In this document: piece by piece, positions 19,242 through 27,499 of the stretch | Layout of the letters: each line of letters begins with the position of its first letter | Numbering within the stretch: the stretch's first letter is position 1 | From: Candidatus Poribacteria bacterium | GTDB taxonomy: Bacteria; Poribacteria; WGA-4E; PCPOR2b | Reading direction: 5' to 3' | DNA length: 64,000 bases | Assembly: GCA_022822005.1 (NCBI GenBank) | Contig: JAJECO010000018.1 | Coordinates: forward strand, 55,235-119,234 | Program-made: the position numbers and the translations under genes | Notes under the pieces: model-generated | What the model was told of the DNA's origin: nothing | Seen by the model: only the letters and a program-made list of their open reading frames with translations | Databases searched by the model: none

Positions 19242-19889
19242 CTAAATCAGATGTAGCCAGTCATGTAGAAGAAAATCAACCCTTTGGATGAGGAGAGAGA
19301 CACGACCCATCACCGTGTTGCCGAATGCTGAACCGAACCCAATCATCAGGAAGACGATTCCTATCTTTGAAACACCACCAACTACTCCCCGATGTTCGAC
19401 CGAAAAGAAAAAATAGGTCAACGTTGAGATGACACCAATCAACATGAGAACGACACCGAAGATTTGGAATCGACTTAACTCGCCTGCATGAATCTGCGCG
19501 AATGGTGCCAGTGTGCCGTGCACCTGTTCAAAAATGTCCGCCCGCATTACATTAGGAATTGCCAACCCGGATCCGACGCCGATAAGGATCGCGATTGGAT
19601 ATCGAATCAGCCAGCCTTGGCTTGGAACAAGGCGAGCGAAAAATAGTACGCCAATCCCGATAGGGATGAGTCTCACCAAACCAATCCACTCTTGCTCCGT
19701 AACGGCTTCCTGAAGTGGGTTCCATGCGAACGGCTTGAAGCCTTGGTGGTATGTAAGTACAATACCGTAGCCCACCGAGATCCCTACAAAAAGGTGTTCT
19801 GCAAATCGGTAGAATGGATTATCTCGATAAAGGAAGCTGTAGATGCAGAGTGTAAGCATTGCAGCCACCCAGATGCCAATCAATTCCAT
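19242..19889 (-). CDS. Uncharacterised six-helix membrane protein (4th gene of membrane system)
   Basis: The 215-residue protein has about six hydrophobic segments (roughly 2-21, 30-47, 68-88, 93-112, 138-161, 173-194) and no soluble domain. I do not recognise a named family. It starts 17 bp after the 271-residue protein gene and is the last of four consecutive small membrane-protein genes on this strand. A conserved-looking short loop RFAEHLFVGISVGYG follows the first helix. Its make-up fits a membrane-embedded subunit of a complex with the other three proteins. Function unknown. Confidence 0.8.
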   Translation of the reverse strand: MELIGIWVAAMLTLCIYSFLYRDNPFYRFAEHLFVGISVGYGIVLTYHQGFKPFAWNPLQEAVTEQEWIGLVRLIPIGIGVLFFARLVPSQGWLIRYPIAILIGVGSGLAIPNVMRADIFEQVHGTLAPFAQIHAGELSRFQIFGVVLMLIGVISTLTYFFFSVEHRGVVGGVSKIGIVFLMIGFGSAFGNTVMGRVSLLIQRVDFLLHDWLHLI

Positions 19890-19906
19890 GTATAGCTCCT
19901 CCTGTT

Positions 19907-20722
19907 TTATTCACCTTGGCGGCGTTGGATAAAGAAGGCGATATTCCCAAGAATGACGAGCCCCACAACCAGCAGATGGGCGAAGGACTGAATACTCATC
20001 CCTTCGGTGCCTTTTGCGGGCATGCCAATCAGTTTTTCATATTCGGCTGCACCCAAGAGACCGGGCATCAGCCCAACTAACTGTTTTGTTTGTAGATAGG
20101 GGTACATCTGGGACACAATCACGCCAGTCACGCCCGCGGCAATCTGTTGGTTATACCTTGTGTTCGTGTAAGTTATCCACCATTCAGTTGAGCTCCCCGA
20201 CGCTAAGTCAAGAACCAAGTCAACCTGTTCGTAATTAGTGATGTCCGCCATAAGTGGGATTTCGGCGAGCGAGGTGCCCGCATAATCGGCTTCAAAAACG
20301 GAGTCAATTGCTGTACCCATTCCAAGAAGCACCTGTGTTGCCCCCGGTCGGAAGCCAAGATAGGCATAATCTTGGCCATACACCGCCCCTGCTTCCGCAG
20401 CGACATCTTTCAACATGTTGTCTCCCAACGTCGCTGCTTCGGCGAGAAGTGTCATACCGATTACCCGAATTTTCTTTTGAAAACAGTGGTATATAACTGC
20501 TTTTGCCATCGGATGGAGTTCGGCCAATGACGAAGGACCGTAGTTAAATCCGACCATGATGGTCGAGCCGGGGGGCAGCGCCTCGATATAATCATAAGTG
20601 CTGCGTGTGGGTTGAGAAACAGTGATAGGAAAATTGACCTCCAGCAGAGAGGGAATGATTACAGCTAAAGCAACCAGAATAAAGATAATTCGCCGATCTA
20701 TGTTCATCAGTTTTTCGATCAT
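19907..20722 (-). CDS. Uncharacterised bitopic protein with large extracytoplasmic domain (3rd gene of membrane system)
   Basis: The 271-residue protein has an N-terminal membrane segment (about 11-29, preceded by NIDRR), a soluble domain of about 210 residues and a C-terminal membrane segment (about 243-262) followed by QRRQGE. By the positive-inside rule both ends are cytoplasmic and the domain faces the periplasm. The domain has alternating strands and helices (STIMVGFNYGPSS, KKIRVIGMTLLAEA, YAYLGFRPGATQVLL, VDLVLDLASGSST, GVTGVIVSQM), suggesting an alpha/beta fold such as a binding-protein-like or Rossmann-like fold. No family was recognised. Only 2 bp separate it from the upstream gene. 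Confidence 0.8.
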   Translation of the reverse strand: MIEKLMNIDRRIIFILVALAVIIPSLLEVNFPITVSQPTRSTYDYIEALPPGSTIMVGFNYGPSSLAELHPMAKAVIYHCFQKKIRVIGMTLLAEAATLGDNMLKDVAAEAGAVYGQDYAYLGFRPGATQVLLGMGTAIDSVFEADYAGTSLAEIPLMADITNYEQVDLVLDLASGSSTEWWITYTNTRYNQQIAAGVTGVIVSQMYPYLQTKQLVGLMPGLLGAAEYEKLIGMPAKGTEGMSIQSFAHLLVVGLVILGNIAFFIQRRQGE

Positions 20723-20724
20723 TT

Positions 20725-21375
20725 TTAGTCTCCTTCTACGCCTCCGAGATAGGATCGCTCAATCCCTAAGATAATACGAATAGACTGAGAAATGACACCG
20801 AGGCTAATGCCGAGGATAATGCCCCGTCGTGCGGAGAGGTTAGGATTGTCCAAGATCCACTGTCGTGCGGTGGAGGGGAGGTTATCTTGAAACGGCATTA
20901 TAGTGTTCCATATCAGGTCACCAACGGGTGCATTTCCAATCATGACAATCAGTGCTGCGGCGAGTAGCAGGGTCGCTTCAAGGGTGCGAGCACGAAAGGC
21001 GCGATAGGCAGCAGATGCAATAAAAAAAGCGAGCAGCGAAAACATGGTGGCGTCCATTGGAACTTGTACGTACCTAAACAACCACACAAACGCCTCATGT
21101 CGTTGCCCACCTGGTATGCCAATTAGCACCATGGATGCCATGCCAATGAATACCAAAAAACTGTACTGCCAATATTCACTGCGCCGGCGGATGCGAGTCC
21201 AGTGGCTCTGCACTAAGGTTGCAACAGCCAATACAAGGGCGAAAGGACCTATAACCAATGCCCAATCAATTATCTCCTCGTTGAGCCACTGAGAAAATGG
21301 GTGCGGACTGAATTCGGTGAGTGCCATTACAATACCGAAAGCAAAACAAAGGATAAGCGGAACTTGTCGTCTCAT
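20725..21375 (-). CDS. Uncharacterised six-helix membrane protein (2nd gene of membrane system)
   Basis: The 216-residue protein has about six hydrophobic segments (roughly 5-21, 35-55, 69-89, 106-124, 131-150, 184-204). It ends 2 bp before the next gene and starts 30 bp after the first gene of the set, so the genes are almost certainly one transcript. It differs from the 19242-19889 protein in sequence but is nearly equal in length and helix count; the pair could form a heteromeric membrane core. Function unknown. Confidence 0.8.
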   Translation of the reverse strand: MRRQVPLILCFAFGIVMALTEFSPHPFSQWLNEEIIDWALVIGPFALVLAVATLVQSHWTRIRRRSEYWQYSFLVFIGMASMVLIGIPGGQRHEAFVWLFRYVQVPMDATMFSLLAFFIASAAYRAFRARTLEATLLLAAALIVMIGNAPVGDLIWNTIMPFQDNLPSTARQWILDNPNLSARRGIILGISLGVISQSIRIILGIERSYLGGVEGD

Positions 21376-21405
21376 AACACCTCCTGGTGCATAACATGTG
21401 AAACG

Positions 21406-22302
21406 TTACCTGACGCGCTGGAAAAAGGTTGTCATCCAGGTAATTCCGAAGAGTTCCAGAATGACGCCAATCACGATAGCACCAAAAATCATCACCTTGC
21501 CATAATCCTGTCCCTTGAGGCTCCCGAGCAGCATCGGTTCGCGGGATAGATATGCACTGGCAGCAAATAGTTCCTCACCAATCAGGGTGTAATCACATGC
21601 GGCGATGAAGAACGGCAGTTGGTGTTCCTTGTCGGTACCGGCAATCTGGATTGCGCCGATAGAGTTACCGGTCTCCGCCAAAATCAACGACTCAGCGAAA
21701 AATGTACCTTGCAGGAAAACCGCTGCAGGTTGTTCCCTTACCATCATCCCATCAACACCCGCCGCGTACGCAAATTGGCTTTCGGTAAGGAAGAAGATAT
21801 TTTCTTCGTTATAGGCATCGGGGCGTCCTTCATTTAGGTAAGCGGTTTTCACCATTTCCTGTACCACGTTCATGACAATAGGATCATTACATGGAACGCG
21901 TAGTGGTGTTTCGTAGTCTGCAGTCTTCTGTGCTACTTGGCTGAGGATGTTCATACTCGCGATGGTTGCAACGTTGCTGACGCCTCCTAAACCGAGGATG
22001 TACATGATAGAACGTCCCATCTCCGTCGCTCGGCCAATCGCTTCGTCTACCGCTTCGAGTCCGGGAATACGGCGAATAAACAGTTCCTTACCGCTCCGAG
22101 CATGGTAGATACAGTAGACTACCGTAGCTGAATAGAGAATTACGGCAAGGAATATCCATATCTTAGCCGTGTCAAACAATCGAGTATCTTCGGTTGTCGT
22201 TGCGTCTTGTGCAAACGCATTTAAGCCGCATCCAAGCACTAACAGCGATATGACCAACCCTTGAACTACTAGTACTGGACAAGAAAATCGTTGTCCTTTC
22301 AT
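21406..22302 (-). CDS. Membrane-anchored protein, DUF6754-like (1st gene of membrane system)
   Basis: The 298-residue protein has a signal-peptide-like N-terminus (cleavage probable after NAFA), a membrane segment at about 47-66, a basic stretch RSGKELFIRR, a soluble domain (about 80-262) and a C-terminal membrane segment (about 268-287). The segment AVDEAIGRATEMGRSIMYILG followed by GGVSNVATIASMNIL resembles what I recall of the DUF6754 family; that is memory, not a search. The positive-inside rule would put this soluble domain in the cytoplasm, opposite to the domain of the 19907-20722 protein. It heads a run of six minus-strand genes spaced 2-40 bp apart. Function unknown. Confidence 0.78.
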   Translation of the reverse strand: MKGQRFSCPVLVVQGLVISLLVLGCGLNAFAQDATTTEDTRLFDTAKIWIFLAVILYSATVVYCIYHARSGKELFIRRIPGLEAVDEAIGRATEMGRSIMYILGLGGVSNVATIASMNILSQVAQKTADYETPLRVPCNDPIVMNVVQEMVKTAYLNEGRPDAYNEENIFFLTESQFAYAAGVDGMMVREQPAAVFLQGTFFAESLILAETGNSIGAIQIAGTDKEHQLPFFIAACDYTLIGEELFAASAYLSREPMLLGSLKGQDYGKVMIFGAIVIGVILELFGITWMTTFFQRVR

Positions 22303-22474
22303 TATATAGCCTCCGGTCTTTTAGCTCGATGGGTGTCTTTCCATGGGTGAGAGTATTGATGATACCTGCGACTATATCAACGTATCATACGCCTGTTAAA
22401 TGAGAAACGAAAAGTAATAACCTTCCTAAATGACTATTGATCTGGTTCTGAGGTTTTGTTAGAATAAAGCAGAA

Positions 22475-23428
22475 TTAGAATCCACGTCTCTTACCAACGA
22501 CGTTCCGCAGTGGCTCGCCCTTGAGGTAACGCTCTAAGTTCTGGCAGAAAAATTCAAAGGTCTTGCGCGGACGATGCTGGGAAGATCCTGCACGGTGCGG
22601 GGTAATAATCAGGTTAGGGGCATCCCATAGGGCGCTCTCCGGTGGGGGCGGTTCAATTTCGGTTACGTCTAATCCAGCACCAGCAATTTCACCACTCTTC
22701 AGTGCATCGACGAGAGCATCTTCGTCAATGATGCCACCGCGAGTGACGTTGACCAAATAGGCGGTCTTCTTCATAGAGACCAATTCCTCCGTTCCAATTA
22801 GGTGATAGGTTTCCGGAGTCTTGGGGCAAGCAAGCATTACCACGTCGGAGCGCCTAAGTAGCTCGTGCAAGTTTTCCCGGGTTGCGGGTTTTAGTTCCGC
22901 GACTTCTTTCGGCTTGTCTTGACGCACTGGGTCAATCGCCAAGATTGTCATATCGTAACCTTGAGTCCTTTTCAACATTTCCATGCCAAAGCCGCCGAGA
23001 CCAACGATTCCGAGGGTACTACCGGTTAGTTCGACTACAGGCATTTGCCACGCCCGGCGTCCGTCAGCTCCCACGACATGTGGAATGCCTCGCGCTAGAG
23101 ATAGCAGCAATGCCCACGCATGTTCCCCGCCTTGGCTTGCGTAAAGCCCCGCCATATTGGTGACCGTTACATCATCTCTCTCAATGATTTCTGGGAATAG
23201 GAAGTTATCCATGCCTGCACTATTGGATTGAATCCAGCGTAGGTTCGGGGCAGCCGCGCACACGGATGGCAGAAATAGCCCCAGTATAATCTCAGTCTCT
23301 GATGCAAACTGTAAGGCTTCCTCTTCACTAGTGGCGTGGCAGACTTCATGGTTGCCGTGTCGATGTGCAATATCTTGGAAGGTTTTGATTTGCGCTTCGT
23401 CGAAGGAAAAATGGATCAGTATTCTCAT
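22475..23428 (-). CDS. D-2-hydroxyacid dehydrogenase family protein
   Basis: The 317-residue protein has the two-domain layout of the D-2-hydroxyacid dehydrogenases. The NAD-binding GxGxxG appears as GLGGFG (143-148) and the catalytic residues are R230 (VNVTRGG), E259 (EIEPPPPES) and H278 (ITPHRAG), so it should be active. These enzymes interconvert D-2-hydroxyacids and 2-oxoacids with NAD(P)H; candidates include glyoxylate/hydroxypyruvate reductase-like activity, but the substrate is not evident. It is a single gene, separated by 170 bp from the membrane-protein operon and divergent from the amidohydrolase at 23728. Confidence 0.9.
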   Translation of the reverse strand: MRILIHFSFDEAQIKTFQDIAHRHGNHEVCHATSEEEALQFASETEIILGLFLPSVCAAAPNLRWIQSNSAGMDNFLFPEIIERDDVTVTNMAGLYASQGGEHAWALLLSLARGIPHVVGADGRRAWQMPVVELTGSTLGIVGLGGFGMEMLKRTQGYDMTILAIDPVRQDKPKEVAELKPATRENLHELLRRSDVVMLACPKTPETYHLIGTEELVSMKKTAYLVNVTRGGIIDEDALVDALKSGEIAGAGLDVTEIEPPPPESALWDAPNLIITPHRAGSSQHRPRKTFEFFCQNLERYLKGEPLRNVVGKRRGF

Positions 23429-23619
23429 GACTGTTTCCTATAAGACCAATCTCCATAAAAATAGGGACCGGCGGGAAAATTTGGTGGTAGTTTGCTCCAA
23501 CTATGATACCATCTTAGCATAGGTTGTTTATTAGAACAATAAAAAAAGTAGGGCTATCTAGTTTTCTGTTTTTTAACCGATTTTGGCGGGTAGCCGGAGG
23601 ATGGCCCCTTACACCGGAG

Positions 23620-23638
23620 GCGGGGCATCTTGCCCCGC
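23620..23638. repeat. Palindromic repeat, copy 1 (GCGGGGC hairpin)
   Basis: GCGGGGCATCTTGCCCCGC forms a 7-bp stem. The same 19 bases occur exactly at 32447-32465, 8.8 kb away. It lies in the leader of the amidohydrolase gene. Confidence 0.75.
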
Positions 23639-23727
23639 TCGAAGAATTAAATGACCCTACAAAAAAAGTGATACAATGTAGGTATTTATTCCATTCCAAC
23701 CTTGAATCAGCATGGACGGAGGAGCAC

Positions 23728-24621
23728 ATGATCATCGACTCACATCAACACGCATATTATCACGGTGTCAATCCTGCTGGTGTCATAAGCGAAATGGATC
23801 AATATGGGATTGACGTAACCTGGTTGTTGACTTGGTATTTGCCACCCGGAGAGGACGCTCCGGGAAGTTCCCGTGCTTTCAACCCTTGTAATATCCGTCC
23901 GGACGGTACACATGCAGGAGCTACGTTGGATGAACTACTGAGTGCGCGAGATCAATATCCGGAGCGCTTCATTGCTGGATACTGTCCGTGCCCTTCTGAG
24001 GGAGATGCACCTGCGCTTTTTGAAGCGGCTTATCGTATGCACGGGGTACGGGTCTGTGGAGAGTGGAGCTATCGTATGCTGTTGGATGACCCGCGCGCAT
24101 TGGAACTGTTCCATAAAGCTGGTGAACTCAAGTGTCCGGTAGTCCTGCATTTGGATGTGCCTTACTTGCCAGATGAAAATGGAGAACAGATTTATCAGAC
24201 CTACTGGTATGGAGGGGGTGCCGCTCCCCTGGAACGCACCCTGAAAGCCTGCCCCGAAACGGTTTTTATCGGTCATGCGCCGGGATTCTGGCGGTATATC
24301 AGCGGGGATGCAGATACAGATCCTGCAACCTACCCACGTGGCCCAGTTAAACCTGGTGGCCAGACTCAACGTCTGCTCGATACCTATCCTAATCTCTATG
24401 CTGATCTGTCCGCCGGATCTGGGTTAGGGGCATTGCAGCGAGACGTAGAGCACGCACGAGAATTTCTCACTCGTTATGCAGACCGTTTGTTATTTGGTCG
24501 CGATCAACACGGTCAAGCACTACAACTGTTTCTGCAGGAGCTTGAGCTTCCCGATGAGGTGGGAGACAAGATCTTTTATCAAAATGCACTGCGATTGGTT
24601 CCCCTTCGCACTGAAAACTAA
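23728..24621 (+). CDS. Amidohydrolase-2 family metal-dependent hydrolase
   Basis: The frame is open from 23524, but that part runs through a palindromic repeat. The ATG at 23728, 5 bp after a CGGAGGAG site, gives a 297-residue protein starting MIIDSHQHAYYHG, with the metal-binding HxH (H6, H8) right at the N-terminus as in the amidohydrolase-2 family. Further metal-ligand candidates are the histidine of CPVVLHLDVPY and of VFIGHAPGFW, and the aspartate of RLLFGRDQHG near the C-terminus. Members decarboxylate or hydrolyse small carboxylates and lactones; no substrate can be assigned. It precedes a mannonate-dehydratase-like gene that has its own promoter. Confidence 0.85.
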   Translation: MIIDSHQHAYYHGVNPAGVISEMDQYGIDVTWLLTWYLPPGEDAPGSSRAFNPCNIRPDGTHAGATLDELLSARDQYPERFIAGYCPCPSEGDAPALFEAAYRMHGVRVCGEWSYRMLLDDPRALELFHKAGELKCPVVLHLDVPYLPDENGEQIYQTYWYGGGAAPLERTLKACPETVFIGHAPGFWRYISGDADTDPATYPRGPVKPGGQTQRLLDTYPNLYADLSAGSGLGALQRDVEHAREFLTRYADRLLFGRDQHGQALQLFLQELELPDEVGDKIFYQNALRLVPLRTEN

Positions 24622-24649
24622 AACAGGTCGGTCCAAATCTCAATTGCTA

Positions 24650-24678
24650 TTGACCTCTTCCTTGCTTTCTGCTAAAAT
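24650..24678 (+). promoter_or_regulatory. Sigma70-like promoter of the UxuA-like gene
   Basis: TTGACC at 24650-24655 and TAAAAT at 24673-24678 are separated by 17 bp. The gene start is at 24792, after a leader of about 107 nt. Confidence 0.6.
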
Positions 24679-24791
24679 AGCCCACCGATTGGAACCCCCT
24701 GAACGTAGAACCTAAGATCGGGTTTTTTGGGTTACCGAAATGGTCTTACTCGCTTTATATTCCCACCTCTTAAATTTAGGAGAATACACTC

Positions 24792-25808
24792 ATGGCAACA
24801 CACCCAATGGATAACATCGAACCGGGTATCAAAGTAACGGCACAGATGTCGCCTGAACCGACCGAAGAAGATCTACAGTTCACGAAGCAGATGGGCGTTG
24901 AATATGTAGTCCTCTGGACGGATGGAGAACACGCTAACTACGATTATTTTATGAGTCGGCGCGAGATTTTCGAGAATGCAGGACTCAAAATCTACGGTTT
25001 CGGTAACAGCGATGTCCACAACCAGGACGCGATTGTGTTGAACTTGCCTAACCGTGATGCGAAAGTTGAACAATATAAAAGATATATCCGCGACCTTGGG
25101 CGCGCCGGGATTCCGTATACTACTTACGCCCACATGGGCAACGGCATCTGGAGCACAGAGCGAGAAACAACCCGTGGGGGCGCAAGTGCAAGGGGATTTG
25201 ATCTCGACAAAGCACAAGAAGGACATTGGCGGGAGAGCACCTACCGGATGCCTCTTTCGCATGGACGCGAATATTCGGAACAGGAAATTTGGGATAACTA
25301 TACCCATTTCATCAGGGAAGCTGCCCCTGCAGCGGAAGAGGCAGGCGTAATGATCGGTATCCACCCGGATGATCCGCCCGTTCCGAGGTTGGCAGGCATT
25401 CCGCGCTGTATTTTTAGCAGTTTTGAGGGATACAAGCGGGCACTTGAAATCGCTGACAGTCCGAACGTTGGGATGTGCCTCTGCGTCGGTTGCTGGTTGG
25501 AGGGCGGCGAGCTAATGGGCAAGGATGTTCTCGAGTCCATGCGCTTCTTCGGTGAATGGGGTAAGGTCTTCAAGGTGCACTTCCGCAATGTAGATCAGCC
25601 ATTGCCACACTTCGTTGAGACCTTTGTGGATAACGGTTATCAGGACATGTATCAGGTGATGAAAGTGATGCGTGAGGTCAACTTCAAAGGCGTTGCAATT
25701 CCAGACCACGTTCCATCTATGGTAGGAGAAAGAAGCGGAACAGCATATACCATTGCATACATGAACGCACTTGTCAAGAGAGCGAACGAAGAAGTAGAGA
25801 GCGCATAG
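24792..25808 (+). CDS. Mannonate dehydratase-like (UxuA family) TIM-barrel enzyme
   Basis: The 338-residue protein shows the UxuA layout: an N-terminal barrel strand (GIKVTAQ), the metal-region motif GIHPDDPPVPRLAGIPR, the segment GMCLCVGCW on the next strand, KVHFRNV, and IPDHVPSM near the C-terminus. In UxuA these residues bind a divalent metal and dehydrate D-mannonate to 2-keto-3-deoxygluconate in hexuronate breakdown. The protein is somewhat shorter than classic UxuA (about 390 residues), so a related sugar-acid dehydratase or isomerase is possible. An AGGAG site lies just upstream and a clear promoter at 24650-24678. The genes that follow are on the opposite strand. Confidence 0.82.
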   Translation: MATHPMDNIEPGIKVTAQMSPEPTEEDLQFTKQMGVEYVVLWTDGEHANYDYFMSRREIFENAGLKIYGFGNSDVHNQDAIVLNLPNRDAKVEQYKRYIRDLGRAGIPYTTYAHMGNGIWSTERETTRGGASARGFDLDKAQEGHWRESTYRMPLSHGREYSEQEIWDNYTHFIREAAPAAEEAGVMIGIHPDDPPVPRLAGIPRCIFSSFEGYKRALEIADSPNVGMCLCVGCWLEGGELMGKDVLESMRFFGEWGKVFKVHFRNVDQPLPHFVETFVDNGYQDMYQVMKVMREVNFKGVAIPDHVPSMVGERSGTAYTIAYMNALVKRANEEVESA

Positions 25809-25811
25809 ATT

Positions 25812-26549
25812 TCATCGCTCCCGGCAGATCCATTGAGTTGCTGCCTGAAGGGTCTTGCTGTTGCTGTATTGGGAGGTTATTTCCTGCAATATACCCTTCG
25901 GGCTATCCTGCAGCGCTTGAATTTCCTGAATTAGCAGTGGCAAAGCCCTTACAACATTGTCTACGATAGTCACACCCGCCGCCTTAGCAGTACGTGACAA
26001 TGGGTTGAGGTCCACGGTTACCACTGTTTTACCCATTTTCTGGAGAGCCTCGCAGCGATCACCGTCCTCAAGAGGGACAAATACTACATCAGCGCGGAAT
26101 ATACCCTCAGGATGGACGAACTTTCGGTTCGAATCAATAAAGGAGAGTTGTGCCTCTGCTGCTGGCATTAGCACGTCAACTGCACCGTGCTGATTTAGGT
26201 GCGCTCGTATCGCCCTTTCGCGTTCTCTGGAGGCGTGGAAGATGTTTACCTCTAACGGTGCTTCCAGTACATTGGATAGCGCTACCAATTCGTCGGGCAT
26301 TAAGGCGGCGACATTTCCATTCACGGAGATTACGGGGTGTTCGGCGAGGAGAAGGGTGGCTGCTCCGACGTGGATTGCATCTATAGCGAAAGTTTGTGTT
26401 TTTTCGCCGATGAGGTAATCGAAAGCTTCGCCACGTCCATGTGCCATAAGCCCGTGGATGGAGGTCACACCGCTTTCCACGCCAGCGACAATTTTATCTC
26501 GCAACTTCAATGACACATACCGGGGGTGGCTTTCGGGAACATCGCTCAT
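25812..26549 (-). CDS. 4-phosphopantoate--beta-alanine ligase (archaeal-type phosphopantothenate synthetase, PPS)
   Basis: The 245-residue protein matches the archaeal PPS family (COG1701) along its length. Landmarks are HPRYVSL (8-14), HGRGEAFDYLIGE (37-49), PVISVNGN (72-79), VNIFHASRERE, FVPLEDGDRCEAL and VDLNPLSRTAKAAG (179-192), then VDNVVRALPLLI. In archaea this enzyme joins 4-phosphopantoate and beta-alanine with ATP to give 4'-phosphopantothenate, replacing the bacterial PanC route. It overlaps the upstream pantoate kinase gene by the 4 bases ATGA (26546-26549), so the two are translationally coupled. Finding it in a diderm bacterium is unusual. The annotation rests on remembered family motifs. 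Confidence 0.87.
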   Translation of the reverse strand: MSDVPESHPRYVSLKLRDKIVAGVESGVTSIHGLMAHGRGEAFDYLIGEKTQTFAIDAIHVGAATLLLAEHPVISVNGNVAALMPDELVALSNVLEAPLEVNIFHASRERERAIRAHLNQHGAVDVLMPAAEAQLSFIDSNRKFVHPEGIFRADVVFVPLEDGDRCEALQKMGKTVVTVDLNPLSRTAKAAGVTIVDNVVRALPLLIQEIQALQDSPKGILQEITSQYSNSKTLQAATQWICRER

Positions 26550-27385
26550 AAAACTTTGCCTCTTTCACCTTCAGACAGCTTTGTTTCGGTAGATCCGTCA
26601 AAAGGGTGGGTGCTGAATACCGCGTTTCCCAACATGATCATAGATGCAACCCCGCCTGCCAACTCAATCTCGCGGATGGTCTGTTGTACGTGCGTATCCT
26701 CTAACAACCCGCTATTGAGGGAGAACCTCTTCGACAGTTGGATACAGGCGTTAAAGTCAACCTGGTCCGCTTTTCCCAATTCTTCTAAGGCGTGTAATGC
26801 TTCATCCGCAGCACGGTTGATTCGCTCTCTCCGCTCCGCGTTTTCAAGGATCGTTTTCGTCTGGATGGAACTGAAATATCGGTAGTAGATAGGCTGTTCT
26901 GGAATCGGCAACCGCTCCGCAGCGAGCGGGTAGCCTTCTTTCAGTTTAACGAGACAGCCACCGTGATATTGGGCACAAACATCCCCTAATCCTGTGCGAT
27001 TTTCCACCTCAGCTACATGGGCGGTCAGTGCCAATTCCTCCTGAGATTTCCCCAGGTCTAGTAGGCTATTGAGCGCATACGTGGTAGCAAGTGAAGCTGC
27101 GCCACTTAATCCGAACCCACACCCAAGTGGTAAGGGAGATTCAATATCTATCTCCACGGGCTGAGATGTCAACTTTTGCACAACTGATGTAACGGTCGGA
27201 AAATGGAGGGCACTACTGTTAAACCGGACGGTGGTGTCGGTATCGCTCGTGGTGACTGTTACAACGACACCCTCTGTAATAGTAAATCCCATGCCGAGAG
27301 AGTGCATCTTGGTGGCTTCGGGGTGAGGGATGATCTTGAATACGCAAGAGAGGTTACCGGGGGCGAATGCTTTCGCGTTTTCCAT
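26546..27385 (-). CDS. Pantoate kinase (archaeal-type PoK, GHMP superfamily)
   Basis: The 279-residue protein is a GHMP kinase: AFAPGNLSCVF (6-16), the ATP-binding glycine-rich motif PLGCGFGLSGAASLATTYALN (positions 86-106), and TGLGDVCAQYHGG (131-143), which in archaeal pantoate kinases precedes the substrate region. PoK phosphorylates pantoate to 4-phosphopantoate, the step before PPS. Immediate overlap with the PPS gene supports this call over other GHMP kinases such as homoserine or mevalonate kinase. The pair would form the two archaeal-type steps of CoA synthesis in the cytoplasm. A consensus promoter lies at 27454-27481 on this strand. Confidence 0.85.
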   Translation of the reverse strand: MENAKAFAPGNLSCVFKIIPHPEATKMHSLGMGFTITEGVVVTVTTSDTDTTVRFNSSALHFPTVTSVVQKLTSQPVEIDIESPLPLGCGFGLSGAASLATTYALNSLLDLGKSQEELALTAHVAEVENRTGLGDVCAQYHGGCLVKLKEGYPLAAERLPIPEQPIYYRYFSSIQTKTILENAERRERINRAADEALHALEELGKADQVDFNACIQLSKRFSLNSGLLEDTHVQQTIREIELAGGVASMIMLGNAVFSTHPFDGSTETKLSEGERGKVL

Positions 27386-27453
27386 CTTTTCAGTATTATG
27401 ACCTTGTTTCGATTGAGAACGGTTCAGTGATTCTTGTATATCTGTCGTTGAAT

Positions 27454-27481
27454 ATTATACCGATTTAGCGACTGCTGTCAA
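27454..27481 (-). promoter_or_regulatory. Sigma70-like promoter of the pantoate kinase-PPS operon
   Basis: On the minus strand TTGACA (27476-27481) and TATAAT (27454-27459) are separated by 16 bp, about 70 bp before the kinase start. Both hexamers match the consensus. Confidence 0.65.
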
Positions 27482-27499
27482 TGCTAATCAGAAGGGATT

